31,193 nt of DNA, taken from assembly GCA_964058845.1 (NCBI GenBank), contig CAXKVR010000248.1, positions 1 to 31,193 on the forward strand. Reading direction: 5' to 3'. This document shows positions 10,118 to 20,063 of the stretch, piece by piece. The DNA comes from Carex sylvatica (taxonomy: Eukaryota; Streptophyta; Magnoliopsida; Poales; Cyperaceae). Each line of letters opens with the position of its first letter. Position 1 is the first letter of the stretch. The notes under the pieces were generated by a model. That model saw only the letters and a list, made by a program, of their open reading frames with translations, was not told where the DNA came from and did no database searches. The translations under genes were made by a program, and so were the position numbers.

Positions 10118-11122
10118 AGGAAATTTTTATAAATTATAATTAAAAAAAAATTTATGAAACCAACGTGATTAATTTTTTTTTTTTTTCAAAAATTATAAAA
10201 TCTAAAATGTCATTTTGGTTCTGAATTTTTTTTTTTAGGATCAAAATGACAATTTGGTCTAAAAAAAAAAGAAGACCGAAATAACATCTCAGTTCTAATG
10301 TTTTTGTAAAAAAAAACAAAGCAATCAAGTTGGTTTGATAAAATTTATTAATATTAAAAAAAAATATGAAATTTCAAAAATTATCCAGCTTTTCACATTA
10401 TTTCGAAATATACACAAACCGCAATTTTTTTTTTGCTGTTTTAGACTAATTTACAGCAATTATTTTTGCAGTTTTCAATTTTTTTTATTTAAATAAAAAT
10501 ATTTATAATTTATTTATTTTTTGTATTGAAATATTAGAAATATTTTATATATTTCTTTAAAAATAGATGAAATACTATATAATTTGATATTAGAAAGACG
10601 GCTACAAATGACTCGAATCAACATTTTTTATGTCGAATTTTTTGTGGATGTAAAAAAAATTAATATATTTCTTTATGAGTTATTGAAAAATAATAAAAAT
10701 GCTTGGATTCTGAGTTATTGATCCCGATTTAAAAGTCACTTCTAGATAATGCAGAAAATATTGTGATCTTTCTAGTACATTTAATTTTTAAAAAGTTGTA
10801 TCTATTTTGAAAATTCTTTTTGAATAAAAATAATTTAATAATTTAATTTTTTTATTTTTTCAAAAATAGATACAATTTTTTATAAATTAAATGTATTAGA
10901 AGGATGATAATATTTTTTGTATTTACTTAGAAATGACTTTTGAAAAAAAAATACATTAAAAAATTGTGAAAACATCTCGGATCAAATTGCCATTTTGGTT
11001 ACGAATTTTTTTTTTTGACTAAAATAGCATTTTAGTTCTTTATAATTTTTGTGTAAAAATAAAATAAAATAATTACGTTGGTTTCATATAAAAAAAATTA
11101 ATTACGGTTTATAAAAAAAGTT
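10118..11122. mobile_element. About 1-kb long-inverted-repeat (MITE-like) element
   Basis: The ends form a long imperfect inverted repeat. The left has ATAAATTATAATTAA, ATGAAACCAACGTGATTAAT and then TCATTTTGGT. The right reads, reversed, as ATTACGTTGGTTTCAT and TTTATAAA. A second hairpin is nested inside: 10727-10835 pairs with 10836-10945, sharing the GTATCTATTTT / AAAATAGATAC core. No open frame of note is present, so this looks non-autonomous. Related sequence recurs at 21970-22290 and 22620-23040, partly in opposite orientation. Confidence 0.65.
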
Positions 11123-11337
11123 TGTCGGCAAAGCCCAAAATAGAAATGATTGGTTCTATTTTTGGAAATCTCGTAGAGAAGCCACATTAAAAATAGTTCA
11201 CTTTTATTTAAAGAACGGATACTTTGTTTCTTTAAATATTAAACCCCAAAACCTAATCGATCGTTCAATTTTTCTCTCTTTCGGCAACAAAAAAGCGAAA
11301 AACCAGCAAGCAAATTGAGATTGATAACTAAAATTCC

Positions 11338-12077
11338 ATGGAGAACGGTAGTGGTAGCAGCAGCAATAAGAATAAAAAGAAGGGTGGAAAAAGAAAGATA
11401 CCAATGGAATTGATTAAGAAGGAAAACTATCGGCAGGTACGTACGTGTTTGTCAATATGCAATGCTTGATGAGAGATTCATTTATAAGCTATGGCTAACA
11501 AAGAATGAATCATGCCATTTGAATAATTAATGCATGTTTACCATAATTTGTACATCAAAGTAAACAATCTCAATCTCAATCTCAATCTCTTTTGAGATTT
11601 ATATAATGCATGTGTTTAATTAAGTTGTTGGGTTCATATCGATTGAAGGTATGTTTCAGCAAAAGGCGCAAGGGATTGTTTAAGAAGGCGGAAGAGCTGA
11701 GTGTGTTGTGTGGAGTCAATGTGAGAATTGTGGCTTTCTCTCCTGCCGGAAATCCCTACTTTTACACAAACCCTAATTGCGGTAGTTCATCCACCATCGA
11801 TCATTTGTTCCCCACATCTACCTCCATCGACGGACAGACAGAGACAGATCATGAAGCCGACTCGATTTCTGTTCTCAGTCAACAAGCATCGGAGCTTCAT
11901 GCTCGGCTAGAAGCCAGTAAGCGCAAAAATGAGAGTCTCAAGGCAGCGATTCACAAAGTGACGTCAGAAGAAAGCGTATGGAGGGCTGATCTGGCAAATG
12001 CTGATTTGGCTCAATTGTTGAAATTGAAGAGTGAACTCGAGCAAATCAGGGATGTGGCATTTAAGCCTTTCCCGTAG
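11338..12077 (+). CDS. Type I (M-alpha, AGL62-like) MADS-box transcription factor, 2 exons
   Basis: Exons 11338-11436 and 11649-12077 join in frame through a GT-AG intron (donor after CGGCAG, acceptor GATTGAAG) to give 175 residues. Residues about 15-75 form a MADS domain: KIPMELIKKENYRQ, then FSKRRKGLFKKAEELSVLCG and VRIVAFSPAG. The FSKRR-GLFKKA-EL-LCG pattern followed directly by FSPAGNPYFY and no K-box is typical of the type I alpha clade, whose members include AGL62 and AGL61/DIANA. A C-terminal stretch (SQQASELHARLEASKRKNES onward, about 100-165) is predicted coiled coil. The N-terminus has a Ser/Asn/Lys-rich extension before the MADS domain. Characterised relatives are nuclear DNA-binding proteins active in the female gametophyte and endosperm; that role here is inference. 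An intron inside the MADS box is uncommon for this type. The start is the first ATG in frame with exon 1. Confidence 0.85.
11567..11592 (+). repeat. (CTCAAT)n microsatellite in MADS intron
   Basis: Four near-perfect hexamers between the two MADS exons, next to a pyrimidine-rich stretch upstream of the splice acceptor. Confidence 0.85.
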
Positions 12078-13430
12078 GAATGATTCTTTCTGACGATATT
12101 GGCACTCTGGGTTTGTGAACTGCCAGTTGAAAATCGAGAAGTCTGATTTTCTGTAATTTTTTGATTTTATTTCATAAATTAGTCTGATTTCTGTGAATCT
12201 GTTCAGAAATGGTCTGTCTGAATACTGATATTCAGTAAGTTATGTTTTGGAGAATTAGTCTGAATTAATTGTTAAATCTGTTCTGATCTGATAAGAAGTT
12301 TCATTGATATTTTTTTGTATGATCCCCATACCAGCGCTAGTTAATTAGAAAACAAAACTGAAATCAGAAAACATTGTAGGACTTGCATGCATGTGAGATT
12401 CAAATTCTCGAACATCTCTCTCTTCAAATGATGAACTGTGTGATTAGTAGTATTGCCCTCTCTTCTTTTGTGTACCTGGTCCGGTACACAGCTTGTGCTG
12501 CATCTGATGCCCCATTTGGCAGCCTAGTCCCTGGAATTTCATTTATTGTTCTGTACACCTCCATGTTAACCAAGTTGCAGCCTTTTTTTGTTGAATTGTC
12601 AATTAATCCGTCAAAAGCTTGTTTTTTAACATGAGCCAACCAAATACCTTGAACCTAGGGGTGCTTTCAGTGACCAAATTTTATTGACAGTATGACTCCT
12701 TTTACGTGGGCCATCCTTCATTGCAAAGCAAAGTAAGCACTTTTTACCGAAAATACCCCTGAAGCTGCCCCCTTCCAAATTATTAAAGATTGATAGTATT
12801 GGTTGTATTATTTGAGATTCAAACCTCAATAGTTTGTGAATTAATTTTGAATAAATTATATCTAGTTTGAGTTTGATTTGAATAAGATTCGAATCGAACT
12901 GGTTTTAATTTGTTTCAAAGCGAACTAATTTCTAATCGAATTAATTACAAATTGTTTTTTAATCAAATTCAAATTGAATCACAAACTACAAACTTTTTGC
13001 GCAGCCCTAAACGTGTTTAATATAAAACTGAAGATATTATTAAAGAAATGCATGTACAATATTTATGGCAGTCTTATTTTGCTTGGTCATTCATTATAAA
13101 TTGAGCCCAGTAACATAAAATAGCTCCAACGAAAATTGTAACATTAACCCTTTTTTTTCAAATATGGAAACTTAGATTTACCATATCAAAAATTTGATAA
13201 TTTATTTTCTTTTAGCAATGGACATTAAAGTCGTCCGAAATTTTTATTAATAACAAATTAAAATTAAAATCGAAAATAGTGAAAGAATTCGTCAAATTTT
13301 GAGATGTAAGAAAACTGTTATGATTTATATTGTCCGACAAACGTCATTAACCATAACGTCCAGATTATAAGGATAATTACCTCCTAAGTTAATTTAATGA
13401 AAAAAAATCTCGACATTACTCCATTGAAAA
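12078..13430. other. Intergenic stretch, no gene seen
   Basis: The 3' flank of the MADS gene. Short open frames on both strands (such as 12383-12634) lack any recognisable protein feature. A segment around 12840-12990 is rich in degenerate GAATCGAA/TTGAATT words. Nothing else is identifiable. Confidence 0.6.
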
Positions 13431-13431
13431 T

Positions 13432-13752
13432 TATGAATTCAGTATTATAGCGAAAGTTATAAATTATAAATTATGACATATTTCTTAGATTTTAAATTCT
13501 GACATTTTATTTTTCTATTAATAAAAAATTCTGTTAAAGTGAAGGCACCGTTGAAACATTTCTGCAGTCCAAGCCCACAGAATGTGGCAAAACAGGAAAA
13601 AAGAAAGAAAAGAAGAGTAAACCATTATTTTCCCACACATCTAGCTAAAGAAAAACTTAATAACGTGCAGCAATCGTTTTATAAGAATCCTCTACCGGGT
13701 CAATATAGAGGATATCCATCATTCGCTACATATATGAATTCAGTATTATAGC
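13432..13752 (+). repeat. Perfect 20-bp direct repeats flanking about 281 bp
   Basis: TATGAATTCAGTATTATAGC occurs exactly at 13432-13451 and again at 13733-13752. The DNA between is not repetitive and has no terminal inverted repeat or poly(A). Confidence 0.7.
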
Positions 13753-13799
13753 TACAGAAATCAACTTCATTACAGGTTATTTTCCTTTTTTTTGGTCCT

Positions 13800-13806
13800 T
13801 ATATAA
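13800..13806 (+). promoter_or_regulatory. Candidate TATA box
   Basis: TATATAA is followed by a pyrimidine-rich leader-like stretch and, at 13924, an ATG with a GT donor-like site eleven bases later. A foldback element begins at about 14055. It could be the remains of a promoter and first exon, but no gene can be followed from it. Confidence 0.2.
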
Positions 13807-14054
13807 TGTTGCCCCTTGTGTATTCTGTCCTCCGTCTCTTCGATTTTCTCTCAAAATTAGATCTCCTCCTTATAATTCTCGTCGGAAAGAACAAATTGTT
13901 TTCTTGATTCTTTCTCAGCTCCAATGATTCCAAGGTACAACTTCTTCTTGGCTTTTTTATTTTTTTTTAATTTTATTTTCCAATCGACTGTGAGATTACA
14001 AGTCCTTAATGGTCTGATCCTCTTCAAGTTTTCTTTTTTAATTACCACCACATT

Positions 14055-14358
14055 AAATCAAAATTAATTACCACCATAATCAATATATTTCATAACATAC
14101 CACTCATGCGGATCCAGTCCGTGCACCAAATTGGGCTGGCACGCAGACTTGGAATGCGTACTGATTTGGTGCGCAGACTGAGTTGGCGCACCAAATTGGC
14201 CACCGCTGCTCAGTATGCGCATAAAAAGTACGTAATTCACCAAGTATGTGCGCCAATCCAGTCGGCGCACCAATCCAATTTGGTGCGCGGACTGGATCCG
14301 CATGGGTGGGAGGAAATGAAATATGGCCATTAGGGTGGTAATCAATTAATTTTGATTT
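14055..14358. mobile_element. Foldback (long TIR) element with TTGGTGCGC motifs
   Basis: The left arm begins AAATCAAAATTAATTA, then ACCACC, ATATTTCAT, CATGCGGATCCAGTCCG and CACCAAATTGG. The right arm gives the same series reversed (CCAATTTGGTGCGC, CGGACTGGATCCGCATG, ATGAAATAT, GGTGGT, TTAATTTTGATTT). Arms are about 80-90 bp. The centre is filled with further TTGGTGCGC and GCGCACCAA words in both orientations. Open frames across it on both strands are by-products of the symmetry. No transposase is present, so it is non-autonomous. Confidence 0.75.
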
Positions 14359-14359
14359 T

Positions 14360-15530
14360 CTGGGGTGTAACTAAAAATATTTCGGCAGTATTTCAGTATC
14401 TATTTATTTTTTCTTTTCTGGGAAGAAACCCGTAGGCAAACCCACTTTTCTTAGGAAGTTGGTGAAAAACACTAAACTGAAATTAAACTAATCTTGTGGC
14501 ACAAACTTTTCTTAGGAGAAAATTGAAAGATTTGGTGAAAGTTTAATTGCATTGAGGATGACATTCTGCTACTCTCAATTGGGCCCAAATGCAAGGTTAG
14601 ATGCTACTTAATTAATTACTATATTGCCACTTTGATCCTACATCTACTTCTCTGTTTATTTGGTAAAAGGTTATGTGCACAAATCCAGACCCCTTGCTCC
14701 AAAAGTTCCCTTTCAATTTTTTTTTTTTTTTTTTGGGTTTAGGGTTAGTTTTTTTATTCCATGGCCTAATTTATGCTTTATATAGTCAACAACTTGTATT
14801 TTTTTATTTTTTGGGGTTTATGAGTCATAGCTTAGGATCAATTTTTTGCTGTACTGAAGTCAAGAACAACAGTTCCCGATGCCAAATCTAAAATAATATT
14901 CAACTTGTATATTCTTCATGCTTCTCCATCTTGAGACTATTTTTCATATCTATATGTATGGAACATTGTATTATTTGGTATTTACGGAACATGTTTTGGG
15001 TTTTCACATAGAACATATCTACAACTAAGCTTTAACTATGCAGAATTTTCTAAATTTATGGTTATTGTTATCATTTGAAAATTACAAAAGAGTTTACATC
15101 TGAAAAGAAATTGCACATCCAATTGTCTAGTTTTATAGTGGTCGACAAACATTTTAATTAGACACCTAATTTCATACATTGTATAATTTATTTTTAGAAC
15201 TGTTCATTTTTCAAATTTTGCAAGGGTTAACAACTTGGTTACTATAACCTAATTAAGAATGTTTTTTTTTAGCTAGAATAATGCCGCAAATATTGGTTGC
15301 GGTACATATTTCGATAAATGAAATGTGGAAAAGCAAATTATTAATTTCTATTTTCTAACTATTTGATTAGTAAACTGAACATATGGCTGTTAGTTATTGA
15401 CTAAAAAATGCTGATTGGTGTTGCATATTAGTTGGATTAGTCTTTTTTTCAAGTTATATTTTTACTCAATGACAGTATATTTACTTACAGAAGAATTTAC
15501 AAAGAAGTATTTTTGTTTGTCCCTTGAAGG
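14360..15530. other. AT-rich intergenic stretch, no gene seen
   Basis: T-rich tracts (14717-14735) and short frames without protein features. No repeat or regulatory element that I can support. Confidence 0.55.
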
Positions 15531-15599
15531 ACCTTGAAAAAAGAGGAGTCTCCAAGAGGAAGGAATAACAAGCAATTAATGCATGTGCCGCAGCAAGCA

Positions 15600-16020
15600 C
15601 AACGAGCTTGGAGATTTCCTTTTGAAGATATATGTCAAGGTATTGAGCTTTTTACAACGGGACCCAATTTGAAACAAAAACCAAATTGGGTCATCATACA
15701 ATCCCTCGATTCTTCAACCCTCAGTAACACCTTACAACGGAACCCAATTCTGCGGGACGAAGAGGAGAAGCCTCCCACCTCCTGATGCACAAAAGGTGAA
15801 GATAAGAATCTATTTCGCCAGCTGGTGGGCCCTGAACGTCGTGTTCAATATCTATAACAAGAAGGTACTGAACACCCGTGTTCCCCTACCCATGGCTTAC
15901 CTGGCCATTGTGTTCTTTTATCATGCTGGTTTCGTGGCAGCTACAGTTAGCATGTCTAAAGTGGTGGTATCCTTCACCCACATAATCAAGAGCGCTGAAT
16001 TGGGAAATAAAATATCTGTG
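15600..16020 (+). pseudogene. Glucose-6-phosphate/phosphate translocator (GPT) pseudogene fragment 1
   Basis: The frame at about 15787-16010 reads VKIRIYFASWWALNVVFNIY and NKKVLN, then VAATVSMSKVVVSFTHIIKS. These are two well-known conserved blocks of plastid GPT proteins (first membrane helix, and the HVAATVSMSKV block). In the family about 70-80 residues separate them; here most of that is missing. A frameshift is visible because FPYPWLT is readable only in another frame just after KKVLN. Upstream, 15640-15780 reads like the GPT transit-peptide region but is closed by a TGA at 15783. Intact members exchange glucose-6-phosphate for phosphate across the inner envelope of non-green plastids. 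This copy cannot make such a protein. Confidence 0.8.
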
Positions 16021-16154
16021 GCTTTTTCATGGTTTTTGTATGTTTTGTTTAAAATCAGAGTGTATTTAATTTTGGCAATAACAGCTAAGAATATCATTTA
16101 TCTGCTACCCGCATTGACGGCTTGTTTTTAAAAGAAAAACAGGAAAAAAGAAGC

Positions 16155-16290
16155 AAGGGCTCTAGTGCTATATTTAACTTTTTTTTATTTGACATAAGTC
16201 CCTGTAATATATGAATGGCTATTTTGTTGCTCTTGCATATTATGTGAACTTTGGATTGTTTTGGTTGTAACTGGTAATGACTGAATATAA
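16155..16290 (+). repeat. Segment shared with 21395-21535 (probable GPT 3' UTR)
   Basis: From CTCTAGTGCTATATTTA through ATGAATGGCTATTTTGTTGC to ATGACTGAATA this matches 21395-21535 closely in the same orientation. Both copies follow a GPT-derived coding fragment, so the shared sequence is probably the 3' untranslated region of the source gene. Confidence 0.65.
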
Positions 16291-16715
16291 ATTATTTCTC
16301 TGTTACTCATTTTTTGGAATAAAAGTGTTAAGTCCGTCCATGTGTACATCTCTGATTATTTTTATACAAGAAAGGTTGATAATTCACTTGGCTTTAGCAA
16401 TAAAACCAAAATTTAGACTCCGTAAAAAGTAAATTAACAAAAGTAACTTTAATTAAGCATTGTAGTCTAATTAGATTTGATTTTGAATTAAGCTGTTCCG
16501 ATTTATGTATGTCATATTTACAATTATTTACACAAAAAATGAATTTACACTGACATGAATCCCATATCAGAACTAAGTTCACCAGCCACATATAAAACAT
16601 ACTATTAGAAACATCTAGTTTTATATCTTTTGTGTATTTACAAGAAGTGGTCGTCTGGTACTATGTTCACCATGATCTTCTTAGCCATCTAATGATATGG
16701 TTACCTCTGAAACAC

Positions 16716-19700
16716 CTACAGTTTCAGTTGGGTCTTCTCCCTCTCCCTGGCTTCCTCTGCTTTTCCCCACAACACTCTGTACATTCCCCCAAATATAGCA
16801 ACTGTACCTATCAAGCTGAATAGGAAAAAATAGTTTCTGAGATATCTGGTATAAGTTGAATGGATTGTAATTCAAAAACCGCATAGCACATTGTTAAAAG
16901 CAAACACATATATAAAAAAAAAGAAAAAAAGAATGAGGCTATGGTACCATGCATAGCACATAATGGTCCATACTATGGATCAATATCTCCATTTTCAAAG
17001 TTCAAAAATCAATCTGAACCGTTCAATATGATTTCCATATAAAATGTACTTGTAGATGAAATTTTACATCTTTTATAATTTTTTTAATATATTTTTGGAT
17101 AGTAGAAAATCACTTGATCTAAAAAGTCCAGACCATTCAAAAGTAGTGATTTTCTACCTATCTAAAAACGGAGTAAAAGTATTCTAAAAAAATGTAAAAT
17201 TTAGTTTGCAATTACATTTTCATATGGCGATCATATTGAACGGTTCATATCAACTATTTGAACTTTGGAAATGATAATATTGATCCGTAGTACGGCCCAA
17301 TCTGGACAATGCATAGTACCATAGCCTCACTAAAAAAATATTAAACACACCTTCCAATGTGGAGTTCCTCATGAAGTGTTATAGAAGCCAATATCACTGT
17401 GATTATGGTATCAAGTGGCATAAACAAGGCACAATAAACAGGTCCTCTTACTGAAGCGCACCAAGATTGAAGGTAAAAACCTACTGCTGTTCCAAAAACA
17501 CCCTGTATCAGAAATACCTTAATTCAGATCATTTAGTCAAAATGAACTTAGTATTGGTACAGATGTATCTTTACATTTTGGAACAGGACTTGACACATAA
17601 CAATTTTGATTTTCAGTACAAGTGAAGAACTATACCGAAAATAAGCAAGCCGAAAGCTCAGTAACAGTGTTGATTTTCCAGGCGCTCAAGTTTGGGTCCA
17701 GGAAAAACACAATTGTAGCTGATTGGAGTGATGAAAGAAAGCATAATGTAACAGTTTGTGGCAGGGGATCAATGTATTTAGAAATTGGTACCTGATAGTG
17801 AATTAAAGATCCAGTACAAGAGCAAGATGAAAGTTATTTTTATTGCTTGCAAGTAACCTCTACCTGTAAGATGGAAAATATAATATAACAAAAACTTTGA
17901 AACTTACAATATTTGTTTTGCTTAATCATATTTTTTTAATGTGCAACATACTCAAGCTTAGTGTGTGCAGTTATCTGATAAATATACAATCAATAAGAGA
18001 AATATGATGGGAAGGGATATATTGACAACCGAAAATATTATAGACTTTTTTAATTCTGATAAGCATTGTGTTGGTTGTCAAATAAGTTCATGCATATTGA
18101 AAATTATGAATTCAAAACAATCACCTGTAATATGAGCCATAGAGACCAACAACTAGTTGATCCAAGTAGGCAAACTACAGCAAGAACCCATCTGTAGCTT
18201 ACAGAATGCAGAGAAGTTCCAACACTTGTATAAGCATTTGACAAATTTAGGACAACCGGGCCTTTATAGAAGGTCAGAATCATTGTTCCACCAACACAAA
18301 CTATAGTTTCAATTATCTTAGCCCATGTTCTCAAACTCCTTAGTTCCACATTCTCCAATCTGTCAAAATGATAGAACAAATATTGGTGATGAATTATTGT
18401 TCATGTGATAAAATTTCAAGTTGTTTACCTTTGAAGTTTGAACTATGAAGGCTGAAACTTTTTTATTTTAAAAACTAAGAGATAGCAACTGCAAACCACT
18501 ACAACATTAACATTTGGTGCATCAGGATTCTGGTGCGACCAAAAGTTTTGAGATTATATTTTCAAATTTGGGATTAAAACCTCAAATTCAAACCACTAAT
18601 CTTATTTTTTTTATGATAGAGTTCATTTTTATATTAGACTAGTGAAAATAAGGGACAAAAGAAAACTATAACAAACAGGGGATATCGGGTTAATGGGGCG
18701 TACCAGTACAGACAGGGGCAGGGAATTACAGGTGTAATTGTGTAGGATTCGATGTTGTAAGAAAATTTATCAATACAACCTTGGTAGTCACTACCAAGTT
18801 CTCAAAAAAAAAAAAAAAAAGGAAAACATATCTGGTAAAAACAAAAAATGGAAGTTTTGTACCCAACTGAAGCTGCCATCACAAATGTAGTTGCTGGTAT
18901 CATGTTACTCATAACAGATACCAAGGATGCGTTCCCCAATTCCATACCTATGTATTGTAAGAGCTTGTTTCCGGTACCTCTGTTAATTATGTGAAACAAG
19001 TAAAAAGTTGCACAAAACGAGATATTACCCATATTCTCTAACAGAAAAGAGGTAAGAATTAAAGTAGTTGTAATGTATTTACCCAAAAAGTGCAGCAATA
19101 AAGATCAAACAAAAACCTTTCAAGCTGAGAGACATTCCAGTGACTCCTCTTCTGTGAATTATATATATAGTAAACTGTTATCAGAAAGGTTATCACATAT
19201 ACCTCATAGTAAAAAGTCAAAATTGTCGCCTTAAAAATGTTCTTGTTAATAGTGAAAAAGAACCTTGGTATGTAACTCTGTCTAATTATGTAATAGTGGC
19301 ACTTTTCAGAGGTACCAGTAAATAATCAATAATAGATAAGGATAAAATGAGAACTTCATAATTTTAAATTTGTATTAATAGAAAAGATTATAAGTTGGAT
19401 AAATTTATTAGTTTTTGAAATTTAGAAGGGTAAATATGATATTATGAATTTTAGAGAGGGAAATACGTAATTTCAAGATTTTTGAAGGGAATCCGTGCAA
19501 TTTTCTCTTTCTTTTTAAACCTCCTGAATTTGTGTGCATAACATGAACAGGTTTGTACAAGTAGCCATCATTGATGACATAGAGGGTTATTATATGATCA
19601 AAACCAGTTACGTGTATTGATCTCATTCAAATTATTAAATTTACTTGTATTTCTTTGATATTTAATTCAAAAATTTCACAAATAACCCCAGAAATTAATT

Positions 19701-20020
19701 TAATTGACCTCACTGAGAAATTCTCTACTACGCCTCTTATCATTAATAATTACTTAATTAATTAATTAAAGTTAGTCTTATCCAAACCTCCTGATTAATT
19801 TCAATCACGCGCTATGCATAGTAACCTAGTAGGTAATTGAATAGAGTCCAGATAGAAATTCTCTCTCTCTCTACCCTTTGGTGAAAAATAAAGGAGGTAG
19901 AATAGCAAGAGAAGCAATAGACTGCCTATAGACAGCAAAGACCAAGTTGCTGAAGCCTTGATTAAATGCTGCCTTTGCTAGTAGATTCATCACCGCGAAG
20001 ATGCACTGACACGCCACCAT
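16716..20020 (-). CDS. Gene A: WAT1-related/UMAMIT-type EamA transporter, altered start and shortened C-terminus
   Basis: Seven minus-strand exons: 20020-19875, 19151-19083, 18979-18863, 18359-18125, 17791-17636, 17502-17351 and 16815-16716. All introns are GT-AG, and exons 2-6 match gene B exactly in length (69, 117, 235, 156 and 152 nt). From the internal ATG at 20020 (MVACQCIFAVMNLLAKAAF, first membrane helix) the joined frame is open for 324 residues. Two EamA-type halves are visible, including GTGNKLLQYIGMELGNASL, MILTFYKGP, SSLQSATIVFFLDPN and the second-half phrase FGTAVGFYLQSWC. The ancestral ATG at 20060-20058 is still present, but a 7-bp insertion after the codons for EDYK shifts it out of frame. 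In the last exon an indel ends the protein at TAG, 34 residues earlier than gene B. Transposon-derived sequence lies immediately upstream. Family members are 10-helix membrane proteins moving amino acids or auxin. This could be functional with a new start or an incipient pseudogene. Confidence 0.75.
16934..17329. mobile_element. MITE in gene A intron 6 (GAGGCTATGG family)
   Basis: About 60-bp terminal inverted repeats: the left starts TGAGGCTATGGTACCATGCA and the right ends TGCATAGTACCATAGCCTCA, continuing inward with matching GGATCAATAT words. The centre pairs AAATCACTTGATCT with the reversed GTGATTTTCTA side. The intron at the same position in gene B lacks it, so it inserted after the paralogs separated. 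Confidence 0.85.
18678..18820 (+). mobile_element. Poly(A)-tailed retroposon in gene A intron 3
   Basis: About 125 bp beginning GGGGATATCGGG, followed by a 17-A run (18804-18820), inserted in the intron antisense to gene A. Gene B intron 3 keeps a recognisable unoccupied site: its sequence matches the flanks on both sides without the insert. Just before the A run is a perfect hairpin, CTTGGTAGT-C-ACTACCAAG (18780-18798). It could be a SINE, a 5'-truncated LINE 3' end or another retrotransposed RNA; no polymerase III boxes or coding sequence were recognised. Confidence 0.6.
19371..19501 (-). mobile_element. Partial copy of intron 1 MITE family in gene A
   Basis: Contains the series GGATAAATTTATTAGTTTTT, GAATTTTAGA, TACGTAATTTC and TTTTTGAAGGGAAT found in one arm of the 249-bp inverted-repeat element at 23564-23812. 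The opposite arm is not present. Confidence 0.5.
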
Positions 20021-20063
20021 GGCCAGGCTTGGTTTGTACTTTGTAGTCTTCCAATGCCATCAT

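Noticed and set aside
12383..12829. Short open frames on both strands downstream of the MADS gene
   Set aside because: No start context, splice support or recognisable motif; chance frames.
14064..14345. Overlapping open frames on both strands (about 75-93 codons)
   Set aside because: They follow from the symmetry of the foldback element.
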